Positions 16,959 through 25,826 of a stretch of DNA of 44,318 nt are shown in pieces (position 1 is the stretch's first letter; the number at the start of each line of letters is the position of its first letter). The translations under genes and the position numbers were made by a program. Under the pieces are notes generated by a model, which searched no databases, was not told the DNA's origin, and saw only the letters and a program-made list of their open reading frames with translations. Origin of the DNA: Geobacteraceae bacterium (lineage in GTDB: Bacteria > Desulfobacterota > Desulfuromonadia > Geobacterales > Pseudopelobacteraceae); assembly GCA_021286935.1 (NCBI GenBank), contig JAJTBI010000017.1, positions 1 to 44,318 of the forward strand. The letters are read 5' to 3'.

Positions 16959-18947
16959 ATGTTTAAGAACCTGAAGATAGCACCGAAGCTATTGTTACTC
17001 CTGATTATCCCCATTATCGGCATGGCATTTTTTGCCGTCCAGGTCATGCTGAACAACCTCTCCACGCTTAGCAACATGCGCACGACCCAGGCACTGGTCG
17101 CCGTTTCCGTTGCCTCCGGCAACCTGATCCATGAACTCCAGAAAGAGCGAGGGCTCAGCGCAGGATTTCTGGCGTCAAAAGGCGCAAAAAACGGGGAGGA
17201 ACTTCAAAAGCAACGTCAGATGTCCGATGGCATGCTGAGCAAGATGCAGGAAACGCTTGCCGCCCAGGCAGGTAAAACCGAGACCATTAAAAAGGCACTG
17301 GATACCGTAGCGGAAAAAGCTGGCAAGCTGAAGGAGACCCGCTCTGCAATAGACAGCCAGACTATTGACGCAAAAAACGCTCTTGGCTACTACACCGGCC
17401 TGATCAGTAACTGCCTTGAAATCGGGTTTGCCGTCGTGGGCAAGGCTGGTGAACCTGAAATATCACTGGCTGCCTTCGGTTATGTGGCCTTTCAGGGAGC
17501 CAAAGAATCAACCGGCCAGCTGCGCGCCACGATCAACGGTGTGCTTGCCGCCGACAGCTGTGACCTGGCCACTACCCAACGGATATCCCGGATTGCAGCA
17601 AGTGAACAGAACCGCATGAGCAACTTTGATCGTTATGCCGATCAAGCCATTGTCCGTGACTACAAGGAAATCGCTCAGAAAGAAACGGCTTTTCAGAAAA
17701 CAGCCGAAATGCTCCAGACGGTGCTGGACAAAGGGGTTGGCAACGGCTTTGGTATACCGGCAGAAACCTGGTTCAGCACCATTTCAGCAAAGATCAACCA
17801 GCAGAAGGCCATTGAAGACAAGCTGGCAGCCAATCTGATCAAACTGAGTGAAACAAAGGCATTTGCTGCCAAACGGGATCTGACCCTTAGCATTTTGCTT
17901 ACGACAATACTGGCAGCAGTAACCATTCTGTTTGGCGTTGTTATCATGAGAAGCATCACCAGCCCGCTTCAGTCGCTGGTGCTGATGTTGAAGGACATTG
18001 CCGAAGGTGAAGGTGATCTGACCAAGCGTCTGCCGGAAGGCAGCAAGGATGAGACCGGCGAGGTGGCCTACTGGTTTAACCGTTTCATCAACAATATCCA
18101 TTCTATTATCTCTCAGGCGTCAACCACAACAGTGCAAGTGGCCACCGCCTCCAACCAGTTGCACAGCACTGCCGAGCAGATTGCCACTGCTGCAGAAGAG
18201 GTGGCCAGCCAGTCGGCCACGGTTGCCACCGCCAGCGAAGAGATGTCAGCCACCTCTAACGACATCTCCCGCAACTGTACCATGGCATCAGATGTTGCCA
18301 ACCGCGCCAGCGAGATGGCCCATGGCGGGGCAGCGGTGGTACAGGAAACCATTTCAGGCATGCAAAATATAGCCGACAAGGTACGGGAATCAGCCCATAC
18401 CGTAGAAGCGCTGGGTGCCCGATCTGACCAGATCGGGGCCATTGTAGGAACCATTGAAGACATCGCCGACCAGACCAATCTGCTGGCCCTGAATGCCGCC
18501 ATTGAGGCAGCCCGTGCCGGTGAAATGGGACGGGGATTTGCCGTGGTTGCCGACGAGGTACGGGCTCTGGCAGAGCGGACCACCCGCGCCACTCGTGAAA
18601 TCGGTGAAATGATCAAGGCAATCCAGCAGGAAACCGGCGGTGCTGTCGCCTCCATGGAACAGGGAGTAAAAGAAGTAGAGAAAGGGATGGACAGTTCACG
18701 TCGTTCTGGCGAGGCGCTGCAGCAGATCCTGGAGGGGATCAACGAAGTCACCATGCAGGTACACCAGATTGCTACTGCCGCTGAAGAACAGACCGCAACA
18801 ACCGGGGAAATTTCCAGCAACATTCACCAGATTACTGATGTAGTGCAGCAGACCGCCAACGGTGCCCATCAGACTGCCGGTGCAGCTTCAGAACTATCCG
18901 GGCTGGCCCAGAATCTTGAGAAACTGGTGGGGCGCTTCAAGCTGTAG
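16959..18947 (+). CDS. methyl-accepting chemotaxis protein with NIT (nitrate/nitrite-sensing) domain
   Basis: A 662-residue inner-membrane chemoreceptor. A membrane helix at about 10-30 is followed by a periplasmic NIT domain, recognisable from [19 protein letters not shown] (57-75), the conserved start of that family. A second helix lies at about 308-330. A HAMP domain (330-380, [10 protein letters not shown] then [11 protein letters not shown]) and a long coiled coil follow. The hairpin tip [21 protein letters not shown] is near 515-540. NIT domains of this family bind nitrate and/or nitrite in characterised members, so this receptor probably steers movement by those ions; the ligand is inferred. 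GAGGGG precedes the ATG. The promoter carries the palindrome shared with nitrogen-oxide genes of this window. A PAS gene follows. Confidence 0.9.
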   Translation: MFKNLKIAPKLLLLLIIPIIGMAFFAVQVMLNNLSTLSNMRTTQALVAVSVASGNLIHELQKERGLSAGFLASKGAKNGEELQKQRQMSDGMLSKMQETLAAQAGKTETIKKALDTVAEKAGKLKETRSAIDSQTIDAKNALGYYTGLISNCLEIGFAVVGKAGEPEISLAAFGYVAFQGAKESTGQLRATINGVLAADSCDLATTQRISRIAASEQNRMSNFDRYADQAIVRDYKEIAQKETAFQKTAEMLQTVLDKGVGNGFGIPAETWFSTISAKINQQKAIEDKLAANLIKLSETKAFAAKRDLTLSILLTTILAAVTILFGVVIMRSITSPLQSLVLMLKDIAEGEGDLTKRLPEGSKDETGEVAYWFNRFINNIHSIISQASTTTVQVATASNQLHSTAEQIATAAEEVASQSATVATASEEMSATSNDISRNCTMASDVANRASEMAHGGAAVVQETISGMQNIADKVRESAHTVEALGARSDQIGAIVGTIEDIADQTNLLALNAAIEAARAGEMGRGFAVVADEVRALAERTTRATREIGEMIKAIQQETGGAVASMEQGVKEVEKGMDSSRRSGEALQQILEGINEVTMQVHQIATAAEEQTATTGEISSNIHQITDVVQQTANGAHQTAGAASELSGLAQNLEKLVGRFKL

Positions 18948-18977
18948 TAACTGCTACGCACGTTACCTGAACTTTCC

Positions 18978-19002
18978 CCGGGCACCTTACGCTGGTGCCC
19001 GG
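18978..19002 (+). other. intercistronic stem-loop between chemoreceptor and PAS gene
   Basis: A perfect 9-bp stem, CCGGGCACC / GGTGCCCGG, with a 7-nt loop. No U-tract follows, so it is more likely an mRNA-stability or partial-termination element than a strong terminator. Confidence 0.5.
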
Positions 19003-19028
19003 AAAAACCAGTATTCAAAGAGGTGGCT

Positions 19029-19460
19029 ATGGACAGCATCAGCCAGTACCTGCAACAGACCGTAGAAAATTCCCAAGACGCCATCCTGATTGCAGACCAG
19101 CAAGGGATCATCCGTTACTGGAATGCCGGTGCGGAGCGGATTCTCGGCTATACGGCTGATGAGGCGATTGGCCAATCGCTGGATCTCTTCATCCCGGAGA
19201 AGTTACGCGGCAGACACTGGGAAGGCTACTACCGGGTCATGGCATCCGGCGAAACCAAATACAAGACCGGCCTGCTCTCATCCCCCGGCATCTGCAAGGA
19301 CGGTACGCAGGTCTCGCTGGAGTTCAGCATGGTACTGCTGAAAGATGTGAACGGCACCATGCAGGGCTGCGCCTCAATCATGCGGGATGTGACCGAGCGC
19401 TGGCAGAAGGAAAAAGAGCTAAAGCAGCGGCTGGCAGCCTGCGAGTCCAGGAATAGCTGA
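19029..19460 (+). CDS. stand-alone PAS domain protein
   Basis: A soluble 143-residue protein consisting almost wholly of one PAS domain with its PAC end: the QDAILIADQQGIIRYWN start, the GYTADEAIG core, the EFSMVLLKD strand and the IMRDVTERWQKEKEL exit helix. No output domain follows. The ATG at 19029 has AGAGG 5 nt upstream; a GTG at 19023 overlaps the RBS and is less likely. It lies 81 nt after the chemoreceptor gene, so it may share its promoter. Its cofactor is not evident: PAS domains can bind heme, flavin or small ligands. It could modulate the receptor or an unlinked kinase, but that is a guess. Confidence 0.82.
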   Translation: MDSISQYLQQTVENSQDAILIADQQGIIRYWNAGAERILGYTADEAIGQSLDLFIPEKLRGRHWEGYYRVMASGETKYKTGLLSSPGICKDGTQVSLEFSMVLLKDVNGTMQGCASIMRDVTERWQKEKELKQRLAACESRNS

Positions 19461-19493
19461 GAGCAGCACCCAGGCCCGGTAGACTGATACGCT

Positions 19494-20711
19494 TTACTCC
19501 CAGTCCAGCAGCCGTTTCTCGCCGGACAGCGGAACAATATCGGTAATGTCCTGTGAGATTTCAAGCACGCCGCGATAGGTGTTATCCGGGTCTCGCACCG
19601 CAACGTACCGGATCAGAATATAGCGTCCCTTCATCTTGATCCGGAAATCGGCCTCATTGCGATTGCCGTTTTTAAACTCGTTCACAATCTTTTCAACAAT
19701 ATGCACACTCTCAGGCGGATGGCAGTTCTTGACATTCCGGCCGATGATCGCCGGTGAGCGCGGGAAGAAGCGATCCTTTGGCTGATTGAAAAACCGGACC
19801 TGGTCATGTTCATCAACATAGGTGATATCGACCGGTAGATGGTTAAAGGCCAGCAGCACCTGTTCATAGCTCATCCTGCCGGTTTCAGACACAAAGAAGT
19901 TGCTGTCTTCCGCTTGTTCGGTAGCTGACTGTGGCAAACTACCGCTCGTATTCCTGACCGGCGCCTCAATAAATGGAAAACCGTATTCAAAGCTCTGTTG
20001 GTACATGGCCTGCCAGTCTTCCGGCGGCAGGGTTTCCGTGGCCACTGGGTAGACCACCAGATTCTCCTTCTGGATCATACCGAACACCAGAAAGAAGTAC
20101 TGGCTCATCGGCAGACTGAACTCCTGCCAATTACCGGTATCACTTTCAAGCAGCGCGATAACCTCTTTCAGTTTTTTCCTGATATCGTCATGCAGCGACC
20201 ACATCACCGTGATCGGACGATAGTTCTTCCAACGCCTTTCCAGATAGGGAAACAGAACATTCTCCTTCTTCAGGTAATGCTGTTCAAAGGCCTGCAACGC
20301 CCTGAATTGGGGCAGCAGTTCCGCCTGCAGGACAGCAAATGAGGCCGCCTCCCTGCCCTGGTAGCTTTTCAGCACTGATTTTATCTGCTGTAGCCTACCG
20401 GCCAGGGCCTGATTTTCCTGCATCAGCTGACCGAGAAAGCTGTCCGGGTCCGGCTTTGCCCACAGATAGCGCTCCAGGCTTTTAAAAAAGATACCGATGA
20501 TCTTCTCGATACTCTTTTTAATCACCTGCGGTGTGATGCCCATCTGGAGCTGCAGGTCTTCCATCACCAGCATATCATGGGGCGTCATCTGCTCGATCGC
20601 CTCATGGTACTGCTCAATCAACGGCTTTGCATCGTGCCCCTGGATGATGCCCCGTGAAACCGCCAACAGCTCCTGCACCCGTTTATCCCGGTTATCAATC
20701 AGTTCTGACAT
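19494..20711 (-). CDS. DUF438 / hemerythrin-like / PAS protein
   Basis: A 405-residue cytoplasmic protein. The N-terminal ~80 residues match DUF438 (helical, with PHDMLVMEDLQLQMGI). A hemerythrin-like HHE region follows, with EQHYLKKENVLFPYLERR and then SLHDDIRKKLKEV, the H-HxxxE and HD patterns of a diiron site. A C-terminal PAS domain is at about 290-400 (LPVDITYVDEHDQVRFFNQ ... RNVKNCHPPES). The combination is typical of anaerobe DUF438 proteins, whose function is not established; relation to di-iron nitrosative-stress repair proteins such as Ric/YtfE is only by the HHE fold. The ATG at 20711 has AAGGGGA upstream, so I prefer it to an in-frame ATG at 20780. It lies about 90 nt downstream of the NapH-like gene and is probably driven by the same promoter. 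Confidence 0.83.
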   Translation of the reverse strand: MSELIDNRDKRVQELLAVSRGIIQGHDAKPLIEQYHEAIEQMTPHDMLVMEDLQLQMGITPQVIKKSIEKIIGIFFKSLERYLWAKPDPDSFLGQLMQENQALAGRLQQIKSVLKSYQGREAASFAVLQAELLPQFRALQAFEQHYLKKENVLFPYLERRWKNYRPITVMWSLHDDIRKKLKEVIALLESDTGNWQEFSLPMSQYFFLVFGMIQKENLVVYPVATETLPPEDWQAMYQQSFEYGFPFIEAPVRNTSGSLPQSATEQAEDSNFFVSETGRMSYEQVLLAFNHLPVDITYVDEHDQVRFFNQPKDRFFPRSPAIIGRNVKNCHPPESVHIVEKIVNEFKNGNRNEADFRIKMKGRYILIRYVAVRDPDNTYRGVLEISQDITDIVPLSGEKRLLDWE

Positions 20712-20802
20712 ACGCAGTGTCCCCTTCCGTTCAGATGGTGCGACGCAGCAGCATCTTTCCTCCTGCAAGCGTACGTCCAACCATCGCCCGCGTCAACCAT
20801 CC

Positions 20803-21807
20803 TCAATGACTCAGATAGGGCAGCATCGGTAGCAGCTGGCGATAATCGTCAGAGGTCAACACTGTCTGCCAGTGGCCGCTCGCCATACCGGCCGCGATTG
20901 CGGCCATAAACAGGGTCAGGGCAACTGCCGGAAAGAGCCAGACCGGCAGCGGCTGTTTCCAGAACGATGGCCGCATGGCCAGCACCTCCTGATGCGGACA
21001 GGCAGCTACACAGGTCAGACAGCCGGTGCATTCCGGCGAGACAACCGTGGTCTTACTATGCACGTTGATGCCTGCCGGGCAGGCCTGACTGCACTGGCGG
21101 CAATCGGTACAGGTGTGCGGGTTACGTCGAATTTTGAAGGGGCTCATCAGGCTCAGCACACCCAGCAGGGCGCCGTAGGGACACAGGTAGCGGCACCAGA
21201 CATTGCGGTAGATCAGCGACAGCAGGGTCAGTACCGCCAGCACCGCAACGGTTGTGGCAGAAATATGGGTAAAAAAGCGCAGCATCTTGGCATCGCTGGC
21301 TGCCCAGTAAGGGGTATCCAGAAAGGCGGCAACGGCAAAGGCAGGCATATCAAGCAAAATTATCTTCACGAAGAAGAACAGCACCAGATACTTGATCCCC
21401 TGCAGCAGCAGATCAAGCGGCCGCCAGACCTTGAAATTCCGCCCCAGCAGAAGTGCCCCCAGTTTGTGCACGGCCTCGGACAGCGTACCCACCGGGCAGA
21501 TCCAGGAACAGAATGACTTCTTGGCCAGCAGACTCATCAGCAGAATTGCCAGAAAGATCACCAATGCTGCCGGATGTACCGGGTGAATCTGCCCGCTGAC
21601 CAGCCAGTGTTTCAGGCTGGTTAATGCCCCGATCGGCAGAAAGCCCTCCACTCCGGCAGGACGGCTAAAGAACGGCTGCGGATTACCCTGCTCAACCGCA
21701 GCGATAAACAGACCAAAGCGGATGCCGATGCCAATGATCCAGAACAGAAACAACCACTGCACCAACAGACGGATACGGGTTACGTTTTTTGCTGACACCG
21801 AGTGCAT
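20803..21807 (-). CDS. NapH/RdxA-like membrane polyferredoxin
   Basis: A 334-residue inner-membrane iron-sulfur protein of the NapH/NosR/CcoG type. About five hydrophobic segments are visible (near 15-38, 78-97, 133-150, 180-200 and 300-318). Two CXXXCP motifs sit at membrane borders: C100/C104 in FCSWICPVG and WCRYLCPYG near 206. Two [4Fe-4S] motifs follow in the soluble part: CTDCRQCSQACP near 232 and CTGCLTCVAACP near 260. Such proteins pass electrons between the quinone pool and periplasmic or cytoplasmic reductases. No terminal reductase is in its own operon; the nearby DUF438 protein follows. AAAGGAG precedes the ATG. Its promoter carries the recurrent palindrome, so it may serve nitrogen-oxide reduction. 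Confidence 0.85.
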   Translation of the reverse strand: MHSVSAKNVTRIRLLVQWLFLFWIIGIGIRFGLFIAAVEQGNPQPFFSRPAGVEGFLPIGALTSLKHWLVSGQIHPVHPAALVIFLAILLMSLLAKKSFCSWICPVGTLSEAVHKLGALLLGRNFKVWRPLDLLLQGIKYLVLFFFVKIILLDMPAFAVAAFLDTPYWAASDAKMLRFFTHISATTVAVLAVLTLLSLIYRNVWCRYLCPYGALLGVLSLMSPFKIRRNPHTCTDCRQCSQACPAGINVHSKTTVVSPECTGCLTCVAACPHQEVLAMRPSFWKQPLPVWLFPAVALTLFMAAIAAGMASGHWQTVLTSDDYRQLLPMLPYLSH

Positions 21808-21870
21808 GCCAAGATCTCCTTTATCCTAACGGGATAGGTTGTCAGGATATACCGGTTATCACCCTGCAGG

Positions 21871-21886
21871 CATGACCTGGGTCAAA
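21871..21886 (-). promoter_or_regulatory. HcpR/DNR-like activator site, NapH-like operon
   Basis: On the minus strand it reads TTTGAC-ccag-GTCATG (4 of 6 in the second arm). A -10-like TATCCT lies at 21849-21844, giving +1 near 21837 and a site centre of -41.5. The first codon is at 21807 on the minus strand. Confidence 0.6.
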
Positions 21887-21904
21887 AACTGGAGTCACAC
21901 ACGG

Positions 21905-22615
21905 CTATAACACCGCCCGCCCCTCGCCCTCCTCTTCATGGGTAATACCGTCCCGAATATTGTAGATCCGCTTGAAGGTCGGGATGATCTTTTCATCATG
22001 GGTTACCACGATAACCGCTGTCTGGTACTGCTGCGCCATATCATTGAGGATACGGATCACCCCCAGCGCCCGCTGACTGTCCAAAGGAGCAGTTGGCTCA
22101 TCTGCAAGAACCACCGGAGGACGGTTGATCAGACCACGGGCAATGGCTACTCGCTGCTGTTCACCGCCGGAAAGCTGTGCAGGCATGGCCTTGGCGCGGT
22201 GTTCCACCTCCAGGGCGGCCAGTAGTTCCCTGGCCCGCTTGCGTGCCTCCTGATTCGGCACACCGGCCAGCATCGGCAACAGGGCTACATTATCGGTCAC
22301 ATCCAGAAACGGGATCAGGTAGGGTGCCTGAAAGACAAAGCCTATCCGGTCGCGACGAAGGGCACGCAGATCCCGAACCTGCCAGCCGTTGTCATAGATC
22401 ACCTCATCCCCCAGCACAATCCGTCCGGCAGTCGGGTCGATCACCGCCCCCAGGCATTTCAGCAGGGTGCTCTTGCCGGAACCGGATGGCCCCACCAGTC
22501 CGATCACCTCACCCGGCGCCACCTGCAGTTCCACCCCCTGCAAGGCATCAACCGCCGTGTCGCCACTGCCGTAGCGTTTCCTCAGTCCTTCAATCCGAAT
22601 ACCGGTTCCTGCCAC
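21905..22615 (-). CDS. ABC transporter ATP-binding protein (MacB/LolD type)
   Basis: The ATPase subunit of a MacAB/LolCDE-type exporter, 236 residues. Walker [10 protein letters not shown] is at 42-50, the Q-loop [11 protein letters not shown] near 92, the signature [14 protein letters not shown] near 143, Walker [13 protein letters not shown] near 165 and the switch His VVTHD near 200. The start lies 4 nt after the permease stop. It is the last gene of an operon tetR, adaptor, permease, ATPase on the minus strand. I saw no clear terminator before the next promoter region. Function with its partners is drug, peptide or lipid-type efflux driven by ATP; the substrate is unknown. Confidence 0.93.
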   Translation of the reverse strand: MAGTGIRIEGLRKRYGSGDTAVDALQGVELQVAPGEVIGLVGPSGSGKSTLLKCLGAVIDPTAGRIVLGDEVIYDNGWQVRDLRALRRDRIGFVFQAPYLIPFLDVTDNVALLPMLAGVPNQEARKRARELLAALEVEHRAKAMPAQLSGGEQQRVAIARGLINRPPVVLADEPTAPLDSQRALGVIRILNDMAQQYQTAVIVVTHDEKIIPTFKRIYNIRDGITHEEEGEGRAVL

Positions 22616-22619
22616 CGTG

Positions 22620-23825
22620 TTATCCCCCTATCGCTTCTGCCGGATCAACCTGCAACGCCATTCGGATGGCAACCAGACTCGCCAGCGCACAGATCACCAG
22701 CACCACCATAAAGCCAATCAGGGAATCAATCGGCACCAACAGCACGTACTTGGGGAAGTAGGGGGCCGCAAAGGTGGCGCTGATCTTGCCCACCGCAAAA
22801 CCGATGGTACCCAGGGCCAACGACTGCTGCATGATCATGGCGGCAATGGTGCGATTGCGGGTGCCGATCAGCTTCAAAACGGCGATCTCCCTGATTTTGT
22901 CCATGGTCAAGGTATAGATGATGAAGGCAACAATGGTAGCGCTGACCAGGGCCAGGATCACCAGAAACATGCCGATCTGCCGGGCCGAAGTGGCAATCAG
23001 CTTACCCACCAGGATCTCTTCCATCTGCGGCCTGCTGTACACGGTCAGCCGCTTCCAGCGACGGATTGCTTCGGCAACCTCAGCAGGATCGTGGCCGTTT
23101 TTGATCGTCACCAGTACAGCATTGACATAAGGGTTGCTGCTCTGCGATGCCTGCACTGCATTAAGCAGGCCGGGCACACCGGGACGATTGAAGGCCGGAT
23201 TGGCCTCAGTGCGCCGCCTGTTCTGCCAGATTGCATCGTTATCCTTCAAAAACTGGGCCTCCTGGGCATCCTTGAGCGGGATAAAGACCATTGGATCACC
23301 GCTTGATGAAACCATGCGGCGGGTCAACCCCACCACAGTGTAGCCGTTACGCCGGATATCCAACTGATCGCCGATTTTAAAACCGGTGGCCAGGTCAACC
23401 ACCGCCTCGTAATGGCCCCGTGTCATCTGGCGACCAGCCGTCAGATAGGTCGGCCAGCCTGGCACAGCGCCGACCTGCCCGGAAGCCACCCCCACCACCA
23501 TAGAGCGCACATCCTGCTGCCCTTTTCGTACCTGCATGGTCAGATAGGTAATATTGGCGGCCTCTGCAACCCCCGGCATGGCCCGGATACCGCGATAGAG
23601 ATCATCATTGATGCTGGAAGACTCGGCATAGGGGCCCAGCGTATCGCGCTGTACCACCCACAGGTCCGCACCACTGTTGTCCAGCAGGGCCATGCCGTCA
23701 TCCACCATCCCCCGGTAGACACCAGCCATGACCAGCGTGACCCCCAGCAGCAATCCCAGACCGACACCGGTAAAGACAAACTTACCCCAACCATGCAGTA
23801 TGTCCCGTCCGGCAAGGCTGATCAT
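22620..23825 (-). CDS. ABC transporter permease (FtsX/MacB type)
   Basis: A 401-residue inner-membrane subunit with one N-terminal membrane helix (about 14-36), a large periplasmic MacB_PCD-like domain (about 40-270), then three membrane helices near 280-305, 325-350 and 360-390, the FtsX-fold layout. Its ATG overlaps the adaptor stop codon by 4 nt (ATGA), so the two are translationally coupled. It pairs with the adjacent ATPase and the membrane-fusion protein. The separation of ATPase and permease into two genes is like LolCDE or DevBCA rather than the fused MacB of E. coli. Confidence 0.9.
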   Translation of the reverse strand: MISLAGRDILHGWGKFVFTGVGLGLLLGVTLVMAGVYRGMVDDGMALLDNSGADLWVVQRDTLGPYAESSSINDDLYRGIRAMPGVAEAANITYLTMQVRKGQQDVRSMVVGVASGQVGAVPGWPTYLTAGRQMTRGHYEAVVDLATGFKIGDQLDIRRNGYTVVGLTRRMVSSSGDPMVFIPLKDAQEAQFLKDNDAIWQNRRRTEANPAFNRPGVPGLLNAVQASQSSNPYVNAVLVTIKNGHDPAEVAEAIRRWKRLTVYSRPQMEEILVGKLIATSARQIGMFLVILALVSATIVAFIIYTLTMDKIREIAVLKLIGTRNRTIAAMIMQQSLALGTIGFAVGKISATFAAPYFPKYVLLVPIDSLIGFMVVLVICALASLVAIRMALQVDPAEAIGG

Positions 23826-24973
23826 CGCCTGCCCACCGAAAGCTTTTCAACCAGCTTGATGCGACTCTTACGGGTGAGTGCCTTGGCACTGTACAGCACC
23901 ACTCGATCCCCATTTTGAAGCCCTTCCAAAATCTGTACGCGACCATCCAGATCAGTTGCCCCTGGCTTTACTGCAACAAATTCAACACCGGCCTTACTCA
24001 CACGCCAGACACCGGTCCGGTTATCCAGACGATGCAGTGCCGCATTGGGCAGAACCAGCGTTGCGGCAGCCGGCGGAAGGTCAATCGTTACCTCTGCCAG
24101 TTCGCCCAATGGAGGTAGATTTTCTGGCACACGTGCAAATAGCACTTTGGCAAGGACCTCTTCGGTGATGCTGTCGGCCTTTGGTTCAATACGGGCAATG
24201 GTGCCACTTAACAACATCCCCTTGCGTGAACGCAGCTCTATCCGTGCCGGCAAACCGGCCTTGAGCCCGTTTGCCGCGATCTGATCAAAACGGGTATTGA
24301 CCCAAACCGATGCCGGATCAATCAGCTCAATCACGGTTTGCCCGGCAACCACGGTGGTGCCCGGTTCAGCCCCGCGCAGCGTTATCAGCCCGGCAACCGG
24401 GGCTACCAGGTGCAGATTACCCTGCTGTGAACGCAACCCCGTATACTCTGACTGCAGCCGGGAACGCTCTTCTCTGGCTGCAATTAGCGCAGCATCAGCG
24501 GTCTGCAATTCCTGCCGCTTGGCTGAAACTATTTCCTCGCTGGTAGCTTTGAGCGGCAACAGTTCACCATACCGTTTAGCCTGGGCATGCGCATACCGCT
24601 GCCTGGCCTCGGCATCCTGCACATTTGCCTCAGCACGCTTAACGGCTGCCTGTTGCGCCTGTAGACGATCATTAAGGTCAACCGGATCCATCTCGCCCAG
24701 TAGCTGCCCTGCTCTTACCCGGTCTCCAACCTGCACGCACAGCTGCTTGATTCTGCCTGCTGCTGTCGGACCAACCTGATAACTGTAACGGGCTTCAACC
24801 GTGCCAACACCGAACACCGCTGGCCTTATAGTCTGTGTTGAGACCGTAGCAACCATCACCTCAACCGGCGCCAGCGGGCCAGAGCGAAGGACAACGTAGA
24901 AGAACAACAGCACTAATGGAACCAGGGCTGCAAACAGGATTAACCTGCGTAGCTTTATCTTTGACGCTGACAT
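23822..24973 (-). CDS. periplasmic adaptor (membrane fusion protein) of an ABC efflux system
   Basis: A HlyD/MacA/DevB-type adaptor of about 383 residues. An N-terminal anchor helix (about 12-30) is followed by a lipoyl half (GRIKQLCVQVGDRVRAGQLLGEMD), a coiled-coil hairpin of ~100 residues with LNDRLQAQQAAVKRAEANV, and the second lipoyl half (LVAPVAGLITLRGAEPGTTV). A beta-barrel and a membrane-proximal domain complete it. The ATG at 24973 is preceded by GGAGAGG and is preferred to 25006. It bridges the inner-membrane permease and, presumably, an outer-membrane TolC-like channel encoded elsewhere. An 18-bp palindrome 17 nt upstream of the start is a likely operator of the TetR regulator encoded just before. 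Confidence 0.88.
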   Translation of the reverse strand: MSASKIKLRRLILFAALVPLVLLFFYVVLRSGPLAPVEVMVATVSTQTIRPAVFGVGTVEARYSYQVGPTAAGRIKQLCVQVGDRVRAGQLLGEMDPVDLNDRLQAQQAAVKRAEANVQDAEARQRYAHAQAKRYGELLPLKATSEEIVSAKRQELQTADAALIAAREERSRLQSEYTGLRSQQGNLHLVAPVAGLITLRGAEPGTTVVAGQTVIELIDPASVWVNTRFDQIAANGLKAGLPARIELRSRKGMLLSGTIARIEPKADSITEEVLAKVLFARVPENLPPLGELAEVTIDLPPAAATLVLPNAALHRLDNRTGVWRVSKAGVEFVAVKPGATDLDGRVQILEGLQNGDRVVLYSAKALTRKSRIKLVEKLSVGRR

Positions 24974-24989
24974 GAGCCTCTCCAAGCAA

Positions 24990-25007
24990 TGTAAATAATT
25001 ATTCACA
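24990..25007. promoter_or_regulatory. candidate TetR operator in front of the efflux genes
   Basis: TGTAAA-TAATTA-TTCACA is a near-perfect 18-bp palindrome with 6-bp arms and 6-bp spacer (one mismatched pair). It lies between the tetR stop codon and the adaptor start codon. A second site of the same layout is at 25701-25718. Confidence 0.55.
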
Positions 25008-25031
25008 TAGCATGCAAAAAAAATTTGCCTC

Positions 25032-25640
25032 TTACCGCTCCAACAAACGTCGGAAGTTACCCCAAAGTAAAGCTACCTCATCCACCAGTTTACCTTCAGC
25101 CTGATTACCGATCCAGCGCAGCACACTAAACTGGAGCATCCCCAGAATAGCAATTGTAGTCTCACGGGAAGATATCCCTTGCCGCACCGCACCTTCAGCC
25201 ACGGCTGCTTCAAGCAGGCCAGCCAGGGTCGACTGAAAACTCTCGATCCGGCTGTTCATGATGTAGGCGATCCGGCCGCCAGTGGCAATACCGCCATCAG
25301 AGAATAACAGTCGCGGGATGCCAGGGTTTTTGGCAATCATCTCGGTATGAGCCATGATTACCTTTTCCAGCTTATCCAGCGGCTTGCCGCTTGAGGCAGC
25401 CAACTGCGCCGCCCGGCTGGTGACCTGACTGCCGATAAACTCCACCACCGCCTTGATCACCTCCTGCTTGTTGCGGAAGTGACGATAGATGTTGGCCTCG
25501 CTCATACCGGCTGCCAGCGCCACCTCATGGATGGTTAGCCCACTGACACCCAGTCTGCCGATAACACTCAAGGCGGCCTGCACGATCTCGGCCTGCCTTA
25601 CGTGTGTTGCCTTTTTTTCGAGCACATTTTGCGATTTCAT
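25032..25640 (-). CDS. TetR-family transcriptional regulator
   Basis: A 202-residue repressor-type protein. The N-terminal DNA-binding domain is clear: the QAALSVIGRLGVSGLTIHEVA helix, then AGMSEANIYRHFRNKQEVIKAV, the helix-turn-helix with the invariant Tyr-x-His-Phe. The C-terminal ~140 residues form the ligand pocket and do not identify the ligand. I chose the ATG at 25640 over 25676. It is the first gene of the efflux operon and very likely controls it. Two similar palindromes, one before tetR (25701-25718) and one before the adaptor gene (24990-25007), are its probable operators, which implies autoregulation. Confidence 0.9.
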   Translation of the reverse strand: MKSQNVLEKKATHVRQAEIVQAALSVIGRLGVSGLTIHEVALAAGMSEANIYRHFRNKQEVIKAVVEFIGSQVTSRAAQLAASSGKPLDKLEKVIMAHTEMIAKNPGIPRLLFSDGGIATGGRIAYIMNSRIESFQSTLAGLLEAAVAEGAVRQGISSRETTIAILGMLQFSVLRWIGNQAEGKLVDEVALLWGNFRRLLER

Positions 25641-25700
25641 ATTTACATAACTAGGCCTAAAGCCAGAGCATGTCAAGCATCAATACATCTCACAAGTCCA

Positions 25701-25718
25701 TGTAAACGTTCATTTACC
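25701..25718. promoter_or_regulatory. candidate TetR operator upstream of tetR
   Basis: TGTAAA-CGTTCA-TTTACC has the same 6-6-6 layout and the same TGTAAA half-site as the palindrome at 24990-25007. It lies about 60 nt upstream of the tetR start, and 17 bp before the activator site of the divergent cytochrome gene. Confidence 0.5.
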
Positions 25719-25734
25719 ACTTTATTTTGCTAAA

Positions 25735-25750
25735 TTTGACTTTCATCAAA
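25735..25750 (+). promoter_or_regulatory. HcpR/DNR-like activator site, HAO-like cytochrome gene
   Basis: TTTGAC-tttc-ATCAAA differs by one base pair from the perfect palindrome. A good -10-like TATAGA lies 22 bp downstream (25773-25778), placing the site centre at about -42.5. The start codon is at 25827. Confidence 0.65.
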
Positions 25751-25826
25751 CTTGTTGCATAGTTGCTACTTGTATAGATACCAGCATCTGGCTGGATAGC
25801 ACTCACATCCCGAAGGAGGAACGAAG

